Part shown: piece after piece, positions 18,302 to 27,908 of the stretch
Position numbering within the stretch: the stretch's first letter is position 1
Layout of the letters: each line of letters begins with the position of its first letter
NCBI RefSeq assembly: GCF_963422335.1
Contig: NZ_OY729424.1
Location: forward strand, 2,790,001 to 2,854,000
Length of the DNA: 64,000 nucleotides
From: an uncultured Roseateles sp.
GTDB taxonomy: Bacteria; Pseudomonadota; Gammaproteobacteria; Burkholderiales; Burkholderiaceae_C
Direction of reading: 5' to 3'
Position numbers and translations under genes: made by a program
The notes under the pieces: model-generated
What the model was told of the DNA's origin: nothing
What the model saw: only the letters and a program-made list of their open reading frames with translations
Database searches by the model: none

Positions 18302-19680
18302 GCGCGACGACTGACTATTGGGCCCCACTGGCCTGGATCAACGGCCAATGGCAGCGCCGCGTGCTGATGCAGGCCGATGGCCAGGGCCACTGGATGAGCT
18401 TCACGCCCGGGGTCGATGCGCCGGCCCAGGCGCAGCAGCTGCACGGCCCCGTCCTGCCCAGCCTGGTGGATGCGCACAGCCACGCCTTCCAGCGCGCCTT
18501 CGCCGGCCTGGCCGAGCGGCGCGACAGCGCCAGCGACGATTTCTGGTCCTGGCGCGATCGCATGTACGGCGTGGCGCTGCGCGTCACGCCCGAGCAGCTG
18601 TGCGCCATTGCCGCCCAGCTCTATCTGGAGCTGCTGCGCGGTGGCTATACCCAGGTCTGCGAGTTCCACTATCTGCAGCACCAGCCCGATGGCAGCGCCT
18701 ACCCGGACGAATTGGCCACCAGCTGGGCCTTGGCCGATGCCGCGGCCGATGCCGGCCTGGGCCTGACGATGCTGCCCGTGCTCTACGCCCATGCCGGTTT
18801 CGCACAGACCGGCCTGCGCGACGACCAGCGCCGCTTCGCCACCGATGCTGGCTGGATCTGGCGCGCCAGTCAGCGTATCAATGCCGCCGGCCGGCCGCTG
18901 CTGAACGCCGGGGTGGCCCTGCATTCGCTGCGTGCCGCCCATGCCGATGACATCCGCGCACTGCAGGCCCTGGTCGGCGATGCGGATGTGCCCATCCACA
19001 TCCACATCAGCGAGCAGCAGCAGGAGGTGAGCGACTGCCTGGCCGCCACCGGCCAGCGGCCTATGCAATGGCTGTGCAATGCCTTCGCGCCCGATGCGCG
19101 CTGGCAACTGGTGCATGCCACACACAGCACGCCCGAGGAGATAGCGGCCGTGGCCGCCGCTGGCGCCGGTGTTGTGATCTGCCCCGGCACCGAGGGCAAT
19201 CTGGGTGACGGCCTGTGCGATCTGCGTGGCTGGCTGGAGGCCGGTGTGCCCATGAGCCTGGGCTCGGACAGCCACGTCACCCGCGGCTGGGTCGAGGAGC
19301 TGCGCTGGCTGGAGTATGGCCAGCGCCTGGGCCTGCAGCAGCGCAACGTCGCCGCCGCACCGGGCCGCGAGCCGTCGACGGCTGCACGCCTGTTCGAGGC
19401 CTCGCGCGCCGGCAGCGCCGCACCCGCAGGCTTTGCCAGCTGGGGCCTGAAGGAGGGCGCCCGCGCCGACTTCCTGGTGCTGGACGCCCAGCACAGCGGC
19501 CTGCTGGGCATGCCCTCCAGCCATCTGCTCGATGCGCTGGTGTTTGCCTCGCAGGGTGAGGCGATCAGCGATGTGTTCGTGGCCGGCCAACAGGTGATCT
19601 CGCGGGGCCGGCATGTGCAGCAGGACCGCATCAACGGTGACTTCGAGCAGGCGATGCGGGCGCTGTGGGGCCAGGACTGA
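18298..19680 (+). CDS. hutF: Formimidoylglutamate deiminase
   Basis: 460 residues. It deaminates N-formimino-L-glutamate to N-formylglutamate and ammonia, feeding HutG. It is an amidohydrolase with the metal site DAHSHAFQRAFAGLAERRD, HIHISEQQQEV, and LVHATHSTPEEI and SLGSDSHVTRG later in the barrel. Last gene of hutCDIGF, where all four junctions are 4-bp overlaps, implying tight translational coupling. No clear terminator follows. Confidence 0.95.
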   Translation: MSATTDYWAPLAWINGQWQRRVLMQADGQGHWMSFTPGVDAPAQAQQLHGPVLPSLVDAHSHAFQRAFAGLAERRDSASDDFWSWRDRMYGVALRVTPEQLCAIAAQLYLELLRGGYTQVCEFHYLQHQPDGSAYPDELATSWALADAAADAGLGLTMLPVLYAHAGFAQTGLRDDQRRFATDAGWIWRASQRINAAGRPLLNAGVALHSLRAAHADDIRALQALVGDADVPIHIHISEQQQEVSDCLAATGQRPMQWLCNAFAPDARWQLVHATHSTPEEIAAVAAAGAGVVICPGTEGNLGDGLCDLRGWLEAGVPMSLGSDSHVTRGWVEELRWLEYGQRLGLQQRNVAAAPGREPSTAARLFEASRAGSAAPAGFASWGLKEGARADFLVLDAQHSGLLGMPSSHLLDALVFASQGEAISDVFVAGQQVISRGRHVQQDRINGDFEQAMRALWGQD

Positions 19681-19729
19681 ACTCGCTATCTTCGAGTGGC
19701 ATGACCCTGCAGCTACACTGACAAGGTTT

Positions 19730-19745
19730 CGGTCCCTTTGGACCG
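19730..19745. other. Small perfect hairpin between hutF and the Sel1 gene
   Basis: CGGTCC-CTTT-GGACCG lies 50 bp after hutF and 22 bp before the next start. There is no T run, so it could be a weak terminator or part of the leader of the next gene. Confidence 0.3.
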
Positions 19746-19767
19746 CTCACCCTGATGCCCAGCAGCC

Positions 19768-21285
19768 ATGACATCTTGCCGGTACGTGCAGCGCCTTGTT
19801 CTCTTCTTCTTGTTTGCGCTGCTGTGCAGCCGGGTGTCGGCCCAGCCGCGGCAGGAGGTGCTGACAGCGGCGGTGTCCGGTCGCCTGGAGCAGGTCGTGC
19901 GCATGCTTGACGCGGCCAAGCAGGGCGATGCCAACGCGCTGTGGGACGCCAAGACCGAGATCGAGGAGCTGCCCTATCCGGCGCGCGGTGACCGCAAGAG
20001 TGCCCGCAAGCTCAACATCACCGCGCTGGACAAGTTCAAGGCCGAGCAGATCGGCGCCGCCCTGGCTGATTTTGAGCAGGCCTGGCGGGCCGATCCATCG
20101 GATCAGGAAATTGCCAACAACTACGGCTATGTGCTGTACCGCAGCAATCGCCTGTCGGAGTCCGAGCGGCTGTTGCGCTACACCTTGGCGCTGGCGCCGG
20201 CCCGTGCCACTGCCTGGGCCAATCTCGGCGAGGTCTTGGGCGCCCAGGGCCAGGCACAGGGCGCCGCGGCGGCGTTCGTCGTCTCCCATCGTTTCTCGCG
20301 CAACCCCGACACGACCCGGCAATACATCGAGAAGTTCGCTGCCGGCGCGGACACACCGGCCTTGAAGGCCGGCGCCGAGATGGCGCTGGCCAAACTGTTT
20401 CCTGCAGCGGTGGCCGGGCCTTCGGCCAGCGCCAGCGTGGCGCCGTTGGCGGGCACCGCCGGTGAGCGCCGCGCGATCGACGCCAATGAGCTCGCGGCGG
20501 CCGGCAGCAAATCGGCCGTGGCGGCAGGCCCCGCCAGCCGGGCGCCCGGTGAGGCACCGGTCGCACTGGCCAATCCGATGCAGCGCCTGGTCGATGCGCT
20601 GCCCGGTGGCGGCGAGGTCATGCCGCTGTACATCGCTGCGCTCCAGGGCTCGACCGAGGCCCGCGAGACGCTGCTGCGCATGGGCCATGCCGGCAACCCC
20701 CGCGCGCAGAACGCTGTGGGCAACCTGTTTGCCCAGGGGCGCGGTGTGGAGGCGAATACCGAGCTCGCCAACACCTGGTACCGCAAGGCCGCCAGCCAGG
20801 GCTTTGTGCTGGCGCAGTTCAGCCTGGCCTGGAACCAATATCACGGCATTGGCATGGCGGTGGACTATCCACAGGCCATCGACGGCTACCGGCGCGCGGC
20901 GGAACAGGGGCATCCTGTGGCGATGAACAACCTGGGCGTCATGCATGCGCGAGGGCAGGGCACACCGTCCGACGCCAAGGCCGCGTTCGACTGGTTCAAC
21001 CGGGCCGCCGAGTCCGGCCTGGCGCGTGGCGCCTTCAATGCCGGTGTCATGCTGGAGCGCGGCATCGGCGTACCTGCGGATGCCCGGCGTGCCTTTGCCC
21101 TGCAACTCTCGGCTGCCCAGGTCGGGTTTGCCCAGTCGCAGCTGAAGGTGGCGCAGGCCTACGAGTACGGCTGGGCGGGCACCCAGGACAAGGCCCTGGC
21201 CATCGATTGGTACAAGAAGGCGGCCCTGTTGGGGCTGGAGCCCGCCAGGGATGCGCTGAAGCGCCTGGGCGTGAGCGACTACTAG
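19768..21285 (+). CDS. Exported TPR/Sel1-repeat protein
   Basis: 505 residues with a signal peptide (about 1-25, ending near RVSAQ). A TPR-like region at about 90-190 (FEQAWRADPSDQEIANNYGYVLYR) is followed by an Ala-rich linker. At least six Sel1 repeats lie at about 290-500 with the usual A-x-G-x-x-Y/F and AAxxGxxxA pattern (NLGVMHARGQGTP, WYRKAASQGFVLAQF). Such proteins act as scaffolds in the periplasm. Partner and role are unknown; it looks monocistronic. Confidence 0.82.
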   Translation: MTSCRYVQRLVLFFLFALLCSRVSAQPRQEVLTAAVSGRLEQVVRMLDAAKQGDANALWDAKTEIEELPYPARGDRKSARKLNITALDKFKAEQIGAALADFEQAWRADPSDQEIANNYGYVLYRSNRLSESERLLRYTLALAPARATAWANLGEVLGAQGQAQGAAAAFVVSHRFSRNPDTTRQYIEKFAAGADTPALKAGAEMALAKLFPAAVAGPSASASVAPLAGTAGERRAIDANELAAAGSKSAVAAGPASRAPGEAPVALANPMQRLVDALPGGGEVMPLYIAALQGSTEARETLLRMGHAGNPRAQNAVGNLFAQGRGVEANTELANTWYRKAASQGFVLAQFSLAWNQYHGIGMAVDYPQAIDGYRRAAEQGHPVAMNNLGVMHARGQGTPSDAKAAFDWFNRAAESGLARGAFNAGVMLERGIGVPADARRAFALQLSAAQVGFAQSQLKVAQAYEYGWAGTQDKALAIDWYKKAALLGLEPARDALKRLGVSDY

Positions 21286-21362
21286 CCCACCGGCAACGGG
21301 GCGCGGGCCCGGTAAGCTTGGGGGGCGGGTGATCCCGCCGCCACCGAGCCGGAGACCTGCAC

Positions 21363-22295
21363 TTGATCCCCAACCTCGCATCGAACAGGCTGAGCCTGGT
21401 GTTTGCCCAGACCGCCATCCTGGGCGAATGCCTGCAATGGCATGCCGGCAGCGGCCGCTGGTGGTGGACCGATATCGAGTCGTCCCTGCTGCATGCCTGG
21501 ACGCCGGCCAGTGATGCGGCGCTGAGCTGCCGCCTGCCGGATCGCCTGGGCTGCTTTGCCCACACCCGCTCGGGCCGCCTGCTGCTGGGCCTGGCCAAAA
21601 GCCTGTGCCTGGCCGACCTGGACGATCTGCAGGCCACCGGCGCGACGCTGGCGAGGCTGACGCCGCTCGCGGCGGTGGACGCACGGGAGCCGCACAACCG
21701 CATCAATGACGGCCGCACCGACCGGCGCGGCTATTTCGTCTTTGGCACGATCAACGAGGAACCGGTGCGCCGGCCCATCGGCGGCTTCTACCAGTACTCG
21801 ATGCGGCATGGTCTGCGTCCCCTGGCCCTGCCGGCGGTGGCGATTGCCAACAGCATCTGCTTCAGCCTCGATGGCCGCACCCTGTACTTTTGCGACACGC
21901 TGTCGCGCACCCTCCAGCAATGCGACTACGACGCCGAGAGTGCCCAGGTGGCCGGCATCCGGCCCTTCGTGGCGGTAAGTGACAGGCATGCCTGGCCCGA
22001 TGGCTCGGTGATCGACGCCGAGGGCTGCCTGTGGAATGCCCAGTGGGGCGCCGGCCAGATCGTTCGCTACGGACCCGACGGCGCGCTGCTGCAGCGCTTC
22101 AGCGTACCGGCCAAGCACAGCAGCTGCCCGGCCCTCGGCGGGGTGCAGGGCGACCAGCTGATGGTCACCACTGCTCGTCAGGAGCTGAGCCCCGAGCAGC
22201 TGCTGGCGATGCCGCTGTCGGGCAGCCTGTTCGGCTTGCAGCTGCCGCGGGCGCTGGCCCAACCCGACGCCTTGTTCGATGATCAAGCGGCTTGA
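21363..22295 (+). CDS. SMP-30/gluconolactonase family protein
   Basis: 310 residues, six-bladed propeller family acting on sugar lactones. Metal-site candidates are E22 in ILGECLQWH, N115 in RINDGRTDRRG, N163 in IANSICFS and D213 in WPDGSVIDAEG. The start is a TTG at 21363 with GGAG 8 nt before it; no ATG fits because the next in-frame options are CTG or GTG inside the first blade. Substrate could be glucono-, arabino- or another aldonolactone. Confidence 0.85.
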   Translation: MIPNLASNRLSLVFAQTAILGECLQWHAGSGRWWWTDIESSLLHAWTPASDAALSCRLPDRLGCFAHTRSGRLLLGLAKSLCLADLDDLQATGATLARLTPLAAVDAREPHNRINDGRTDRRGYFVFGTINEEPVRRPIGGFYQYSMRHGLRPLALPAVAIANSICFSLDGRTLYFCDTLSRTLQQCDYDAESAQVAGIRPFVAVSDRHAWPDGSVIDAEGCLWNAQWGAGQIVRYGPDGALLQRFSVPAKHSSCPALGGVQGDQLMVTTARQELSPEQLLAMPLSGSLFGLQLPRALAQPDALFDDQAA

Positions 22296-22300
22296 TTGAA

Positions 22301-22330
22301 CCTGTTTGACCCTGTTTGACCCTGTTTCTG
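22301..22330. repeat. Three 10-bp tandem repeats
   Basis: CCTGTTTGAC occurs twice in tandem and a third, diverged copy (CCTGTTTCTG) follows. They lie 46-75 bp upstream of the lipoprotein start, in the presumed promoter region. The 10-bp period is one helical turn. Confidence 0.7.
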
Positions 22331-22375
22331 TCCGACCTGCGTACAAGCACAGGTCAGCAACCACCTGGGGTCGTC

Positions 22376-23257
22376 ATGCCTGCCACTACATCATCATCGA
22401 TTCATCAGAGTCGCCGGCGCTTTGCCGCGTCGGCCTTGTTCCTGGCCGGCCTCGCTGGCTTCGGGCTGGCGGCTTGCAGCGTACCTGCCCTGGCCCAGGA
22501 TCGCCTGGTCTCTCTGGAGGTTCTCGACTGCGATGCCGACCAGCTGCTGCCGGTCTACGCCAAGGATCAGCGTGAGTACGTGGCCGGCCGGCCCGGCGCC
22601 CGCTATGCGCTGCGGCTGCGCAATCTGACCGGCGGCCGGGTGCTGGCCGTGCTGTCGGTGGACGGCATCAACGTCATCTCGGGCCAGACGGCCGGCTGGG
22701 CGCAGACCGGCTATGTGCTGGCGCCCTACGAAAGCTACGACATCCGCGGCTGGCGCAAGAGCGATGCCGAGGTGGCGGCCTTCCAGTTCGCTGCCATCGC
22801 CCAGTCCTACGCGGCGCAGACCGGCCGGCCCGGCCATGTCGGCGTGATCGGCGTGGCGGCGTTTCGCGAGAAGCCGGTACCGCCGCCGGTGCTCGAGTCG
22901 CCGCCGATGCTCAGATCGGATGCCGAGGCGCGGGACCGCGCAGCGCCGGCACCCTTGGCCTCACCGGCGGCCGGGGCCACCGCGATGCAGGAGCAGGCCA
23001 AGTCGGCGCCGCGCCAGGAGGCCGCGGCCAGGTTGGGCACGGCCCATGGCGAGCGCGAAACCTCGTACACCAGCCACACCCGCTTCGAGCGGGCCAGCGC
23101 CAGCCCGCAGAGCGTGGTCCAACTCGAGTACGACAGCATGGAGCGCCTGGTCGCCGCCGGCATCGTGCCCTCGCGCTGGGCGCAGGTCCGGCCCAGCCGG
23201 CCAAGGCCCTTCCCGGTGAGTGATAACGGCTATGTACCGGATCCCCCGGCGCGCTGA
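22376..23257 (+). CDS. Putative Tat-exported lipoprotein of unknown function
   Basis: 293 residues from the ATG at 22376. The N-terminus holds a twin-arginine-like motif SRRRFAAS, a hydrophobic stretch, and a lipobox-like LAAC. The conserved core (residues about 40-165) contains YALRLRNLTGGRVLAVLSVDG and VLAPYESYDIRGWRKSD. I do not recognise a named function. The C-terminal part is low complexity. It lies 20 bp before the ECF sigma gene and probably belongs to the same stress-response unit. Confidence 0.7.
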   Translation: MPATTSSSIHQSRRRFAASALFLAGLAGFGLAACSVPALAQDRLVSLEVLDCDADQLLPVYAKDQREYVAGRPGARYALRLRNLTGGRVLAVLSVDGINVISGQTAGWAQTGYVLAPYESYDIRGWRKSDAEVAAFQFAAIAQSYAAQTGRPGHVGVIGVAAFREKPVPPPVLESPPMLRSDAEARDRAAPAPLASPAAGATAMQEQAKSAPRQEAAARLGTAHGERETSYTSHTRFERASASPQSVVQLEYDSMERLVAAGIVPSRWAQVRPSRPRPFPVSDNGYVPDPPAR

Positions 23258-23277
23258 CTGCCGCTAGCATCGGCTTC

Positions 23278-23877
23278 ATGCCCGTCTCGCCGCCGTCACC
23301 GCTGCCAACCGACGCCCAGTTGCTCTGCGCCTATCTGGGCGGCGACCCGCAGGCCTTCGCACGGCTGTACGACCGCTACGACCGCCAGGTCTTTGGTTTC
23401 ATCGCCAAGCTGCTGCGGCGCGATTCGGTGAGCCTGGCCGAGGACCTGCACCAGGAGTGCTGGCTGGCCGTGGCCAAGGGCGCGGCCTCGTTCGATGAGG
23501 GCAAGGCGCGTTTCGTCACCTGGTTGTTCACGATTGCACGCAACAAGGTCATGGACCACTACCGCGCCGACAGGTCAGCGGCCGAGCAGCGCGCTGACGA
23601 CCTCGGCCTCAGCCTGGCTGACTTCTCCGACACCCTGTCGCGCCTGCCCGAGCGGGTGCTGGAGAACCGCCAGCTGTCCGACGAGCTGATGCGCGCCGTC
23701 CAGGCCCTGCCCGAGGTGCAGCGCGAAACCTTTCTGCTCTTTGCCCAGATGGATATCAGCCTGGGCGAGGTGGCCAGTATCACCGGCGTCGGCCTCGAGA
23801 CGGCCAAGAGCCGGCTGCGCTATGCCCGCGACGCCCTGCGCGCCGATCTGAGAGCGTGGAGGCCCCAGCATGTCTGA
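23278..23877 (+). CDS. ECF RNA polymerase sigma factor
   Basis: 199 residues. Region 2 is at about 20-95 (FARLYDRYDRQVFGFIAKLL, FVTWLFTIARNKVMDHYR) and region 4 at about 135-190 (ALPEVQRETFLLFAQMDISLGEVASITGVGLETAKSRLRYARDALR). No zinc-binding or C-terminal sensory extension is seen. The gene overlaps the following membrane protein by 8 bp, the usual sigma/anti-sigma arrangement. The stimulus is unknown. Confidence 0.92.
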   Translation: MPVSPPSPLPTDAQLLCAYLGGDPQAFARLYDRYDRQVFGFIAKLLRRDSVSLAEDLHQECWLAVAKGAASFDEGKARFVTWLFTIARNKVMDHYRADRSAAEQRADDLGLSLADFSDTLSRLPERVLENRQLSDELMRAVQALPEVQRETFLLFAQMDISLGEVASITGVGLETAKSRLRYARDALRADLRAWRPQHV

Positions 23878-24781
23878 ACCTGAAGACGTCCGGCCGGGCC
23901 CGCTGGAGCGGGCCTACCGCCAGGCGCTAGAGACCGAAGCGGCAGTCGATGACGCCGATCGCCAGCGCCGCCGCGCTGCCGTGCTGGCCCGGGTGGCGGC
24001 GCTCGAGACGGCTCAGCGCCAACAGCGCATGTCGTCCACGGCCGCCAACCGACCCTACTGGCTGATGCTGGGTGGCTCGGCCCTGGCCCTGGTGTTATCG
24101 GCCGGCCTGGTCTGGCAGTTGGGCGCGGACAAAGACGCTGAGCCGCTGGCCGGAGCTTCGATGGAGGGGGTAAAGGTGGCGGCCGCTCCGACGCCGTCGC
24201 CGCAGGCGCCAGCTGTGGTGCAGGCTCCGCCAGCAGTGCCGCCGGTGAATGAGGCAAGCCCGCCGCGCCGTGCCGCGCGCAGCGATTCGGTGGCCAAGAC
24301 AGCCAAGCCCCAAGCGCAGGAAGTATGGGCCGCTGCGGCGCCGGTCGCAGAGGCCGCACCGGCAGCCGCTGCGGCTGCCGACGTCACCGTTGCCCAGGCG
24401 CCGCTACCTGCGATGCGCGACCTGGCCCAGGCACCCGCTGCGCCGGCTGCCGCCATGCGCCAACGAGCGGAAACGATGGCCATGCCTTCGGGCGCTGCTG
24501 CCTTGCACACCGAACCCACCTGGGTGGCGCTGATACGCAACGACGACCGCGCCGGCCTGCGTGCGGCCCTGGAGGCCGGCCTCGACGTGGATGCCAGCGA
24601 TGCGCAGGGCCGCACGCCATTGATGTATGCGGCCATCCACGCCCGGCCCGAGCTCATTGCCGAGCTGCTGGCCCGCTCGGCCTCGCGCGCCCGGGTGGAT
24701 CGCTTTGGCCTGACGGCTGAGATGTACGCCGCCCGCTCGCCGGACCCCAGGGTCAGGGCGGCGCTGGCCGAGGGCCGCTGA
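23870..24781 (+). CDS. Putative anti-sigma factor with C-terminal ankyrin repeats
   Basis: 303 residues. A charged cytosolic N-terminus (about 1-60) precedes one membrane helix (about 63-84). An Ala/Pro-rich linker and two to three ankyrin repeats (about 210-300, DAQGRTPLMYAAIHARPELIAELLA) would then lie in the periplasm. Position and 8-bp overlap with the sigma gene suggest anti-sigma function (inference), but no HxxxCxxC zinc motif is present. Its 3-prime end overlaps cusA by 29 bp in convergent orientation. Confidence 0.75.
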   Translation: MSEPEDVRPGPLERAYRQALETEAAVDDADRQRRRAAVLARVAALETAQRQQRMSSTAANRPYWLMLGGSALALVLSAGLVWQLGADKDAEPLAGASMEGVKVAAAPTPSPQAPAVVQAPPAVPPVNEASPPRRAARSDSVAKTAKPQAQEVWAAAAPVAEAAPAAAAAADVTVAQAPLPAMRDLAQAPAAPAAAMRQRAETMAMPSGAAALHTEPTWVALIRNDDRAGLRAALEAGLDVDASDAQGRTPLMYAAIHARPELIAELLARSASRARVDRFGLTAEMYAARSPDPRVRAALAEGR

Positions 24782-27700
24782 GCGGCTCGTCGGGCTTTGT
24801 CCACATCAGCAGGCATGCGGCGGGGATGATGAACAGGGACAGCAGGGGTGCGCTCACCATGCCTCCCAGCATCGGTGCGGCGATACGGCTCATGACTTCT
24901 ATGCCTGTGCCGCTGCCCCACACAATCGGCACCAGGCCGGCCAGGATGACCGCCACGGTCATCGCCTTCGGCCGGACCCGCAGCACCGCCCCTTCGCGCA
25001 GGGCCTCAAGCAGCATGGCTGGCGTTGGCGACTGCCCGGCCCTGAGCCTCGCTTCCAGGGCATGGCGCAGGTAGATCAGCATGACCACGCCAAACTCGGC
25101 CGACACGCCGGCCAGGGCAATGAAGCCGACACCGGTGGCGATGGACAGCTTGAAGCCCATCAGGTACAGGAACCAGACGCCACCCGTCAGTGCAAATGGC
25201 AGGGTCGCCATGATGAGCACGGCCTCGTCCAGGCGCTTGAAGGTCAGATAGAGCAGCAGGAAGATGATGAGCAGTGTGGCCGGCACGACGATCTTCAGCC
25301 TCGCATTGGCCCGTTCCAGATACTCGAACTGCCCCGAGTAGGCCAGGCTCACGCCGGGCTCCAGCTTGACCCGCTGGTGCACCGCCTCCCGCAAGTCGTT
25401 CGCCACCGCGGCCAGGTCGCGGCCTCGCACATCGACATAGACCCAGCCGGAGGGGCGGGCGTTCTCGCTCTTGAGCATCGGTGGCCCGTCGGAGATGGTG
25501 ATGCTGGCCACAGCGCCGAGCGTGATTTGCTGGCCCGTCGCGGTGAATATGGGCAGCTGGACCAGGCGTTCGGGCGAGTCGCGCCATTCCCGCGGATAGC
25601 GCAGATTGATGGGGAAGCGCGCCAGGCCCTCCACGGTCTCGCCGACGTTTTCTCCGCCGATGGCGCCTGACACCAACGCCTGCACATCGGCCATGCTGAG
25701 CCCGTAGCGGCCGGCAGCGAGGCGGTCGATCTGGACGTCGATGTAGCGCCCCCCCGTGAGCCGTTCGGCCAAGGCGGAAGACACGCCGGGCACGGTCTTG
25801 GCGACCTGCTCGACCTCGGTGGCAATACGCTCGATCGCCTTCAGGTCACTGCCCGTCACCTTCACGCCGATCGGGCTCTTGATGCCGGTAGCCAGCATGT
25901 CGATGCGGTTTCGGATGGGCGGAATCCAGAGGTTGGACAGGCCCGGAATCTTCACCGCCTGGTCCAGCGCCTCGATCAGCTTGTCCGGCGTCATGCCGGG
26001 CCGCCATTGCTCACGGGCTTTCAGCTTGACGGTGGTCTCGAACATCTCCAGCGGCGCCGGATCGGTGGCGGTCTCGGCGCGGCCGGCCTTGCCGAACACA
26101 CGCTCTACCTCGGGCACGGTGCGAATCATCCGATTGCTGATCTGCAGCAGCTCCGCGGCACGCTGGGCGGACAGGCCGGGCAGGGCCGACGGCATGTAGA
26201 GCAGGTCGCCTTCGTCGATGCTGGGCAGGAACTCGCCACCGAGCTGCGTCAGCGGCCAGGCAGTTGTGGCCAGTACCGCCACGGCCATCACCAGTGTGAG
26301 CTTCGGCCAGCTCAGCACCCATTCCAGGGCCGGCCGGTAGGCGGCGATCAGGGCCCGCGTGATCGGGTTCTTCTGCTCGGCGGGAATACGGCCGCGAATC
26401 CACAAGCCCATCAGCACCGGCACGAGCGTGACGGACAGGCCGGCCGCCGCCGCCATCGCATAGGTCTTGGTGAAAGCCAGCGGCCCGAACAGCCGGCCTT
26501 CCTGTGCCTCCAGCGTGAACACCGGAATGAAGGACAGCGTGATGATGAGCAACGAGAAGAACAGCGCCGGCCCGACTTCTTCGGCGGCCTCGGTGATGAC
26601 CTGCCAGCGCTCCGCGCCCATCAGTTCGCGGTCGGGGTGGACGTGCTGCCAGGCTTCCAGCTTGCGGTGTGCGTTTTCTATCATCACCACCGCGGCGTCG
26701 ACCATCGCGCCGATGGCAATGGCGATGCCGCCCAGCGACATCATGTTGGCGTTGATACCCTGGTAGCGCATCACCACGAACGCGGCCAGCACGCCCAGCG
26801 GCAGGGAGATGACGGCCACCAGCGCCGACCTCAGATGCCAGAGGAACACGAGGCAGACCAGGGCCACGACGATGAACTCCTCGGCGAGCTTGCTGGTCAG
26901 GTTGGCGATGGAACGCTCGATCAGCGCGCTGCGGTCATAGGTGGTGATGATCTCCACACCCTTGGGCAGGCTGGCCTGCAGTTCGGTCAGTTTGTGTTTC
27001 ACCGCGGCGATGGTGTCCCGCGCGTTCTTGCCCGAGCGCAATATCACCACGCCGCCGGTCACTTCGCCCTCGCCGTCCAGCTCGGCAATGCCGCGCCGCA
27101 TCTCGGGGCCCACCTGCAGCCTGGCGACGTCGGCCAGCCGGATCGGCACACCGCCGCGCGCGGTCAGGGCAATCGCGCGAAAGTCGTCCAGCGACTTCAG
27201 GTAACCGCTGGCGCGCACCATGTACTCGGCCCCGGCGAGCTCCAGCACCGAGCCGCCGGCTTCCTGGTTGTTGGCCATCAGTGCGTCCTTGACCTGGGCC
27301 TGCGTGACGCCGTAGGCGGCCAGCCGGGTCGGGTCAAGCACCACCTGGTACTGCTTGACCATGCCGCCGACCGAGGCCACCTCGGCCACATTCGGCAGGC
27401 TCTTGAGTTCGAACTTGACGAACCAGTCCTGCAGTGCGCGCAGCTGTGCCAGGTCATGCCGGCCCGACCGGTCCACCAGCGCGTACTGGAAGATCCAGCC
27501 CACGCCGGTTGCGTCGGGCCCGAGCGTGGCCTTGGCTGTCGCCGGCAGCCGGCCCTGCACCTGGTTCAGATACTCCAGCACCCGCGAGCGCGCCCAGTAG
27601 AGATCGGTGCCGTCCTCGAACAGGACGTAGACGAAGGAGTCGCCGAAGAAGGAGAACGCCCTCACCGTCTTCGCGCCCGGCACCGACAGCATGGTCGTTG

Positions 27701-27908
27701 CCAGCGGATAGGTGACCTGGTTCTCGACGATTTGCGGCGCCTGGCCCGGGTAGCTGGTGCGGATGATGACCTGCACGTCGGACAGATCGGGCAGGGCATC
27801 GACCGGTGTGCTGCGCACCGCCCAGATGCCCCAACCAGCCATCATCAAGGTCAGCAGCAGCACGAGGAAGCGATGGGCCACCGACCCGCGGATGATGCCG
27901 GCGATCAT
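24753..27908 (-). CDS. cusA: Heavy-metal RND efflux pump inner-membrane subunit, CusA type
   Basis: 1051 residues, twelve helices. It exports Cu(I)/Ag(I) by proton antiport through a tripartite complex. The fourth-helix motif GGIAIAIGAMVDAAVVMIENAHRKLE is of the CusA rather than CzcA kind. The start is the ATG at 27908, overlapping the cusB stop by 4 bp; the long upstream in-frame opening lies inside cusB. Metal specificity is inferred from this motif and from the partner proteins. Confidence 0.92.
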   Translation of the reverse strand: MIAGIIRGSVAHRFLVLLLTLMMAGWGIWAVRSTPVDALPDLSDVQVIIRTSYPGQAPQIVENQVTYPLATTMLSVPGAKTVRAFSFFGDSFVYVLFEDGTDLYWARSRVLEYLNQVQGRLPATAKATLGPDATGVGWIFQYALVDRSGRHDLAQLRALQDWFVKFELKSLPNVAEVASVGGMVKQYQVVLDPTRLAAYGVTQAQVKDALMANNQEAGGSVLELAGAEYMVRASGYLKSLDDFRAIALTARGGVPIRLADVARLQVGPEMRRGIAELDGEGEVTGGVVILRSGKNARDTIAAVKHKLTELQASLPKGVEIITTYDRSALIERSIANLTSKLAEEFIVVALVCLVFLWHLRSALVAVISLPLGVLAAFVVMRYQGINANMMSLGGIAIAIGAMVDAAVVMIENAHRKLEAWQHVHPDRELMGAERWQVITEAAEEVGPALFFSLLIITLSFIPVFTLEAQEGRLFGPLAFTKTYAMAAAAGLSVTLVPVLMGLWIRGRIPAEQKNPITRALIAAYRPALEWVLSWPKLTLVMAVAVLATTAWPLTQLGGEFLPSIDEGDLLYMPSALPGLSAQRAAELLQISNRMIRTVPEVERVFGKAGRAETATDPAPLEMFETTVKLKAREQWRPGMTPDKLIEALDQAVKIPGLSNLWIPPIRNRIDMLATGIKSPIGVKVTGSDLKAIERIATEVEQVAKTVPGVSSALAERLTGGRYIDVQIDRLAAGRYGLSMADVQALVSGAIGGENVGETVEGLARFPINLRYPREWRDSPERLVQLPIFTATGQQITLGAVASITISDGPPMLKSENARPSGWVYVDVRGRDLAAVANDLREAVHQRVKLEPGVSLAYSGQFEYLERANARLKIVVPATLLIIFLLLYLTFKRLDEAVLIMATLPFALTGGVWFLYLMGFKLSIATGVGFIALAGVSAEFGVVMLIYLRHALEARLRAGQSPTPAMLLEALREGAVLRVRPKAMTVAVILAGLVPIVWGSGTGIEVMSRIAAPMLGGMVSAPLLSLFIIPAACLLMWTKPDEPLSGPRPAPP

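Noticed and set aside
19681..19767. Clear terminator of the hut operon
   Set aside because: A hairpin is present but no T tract follows.
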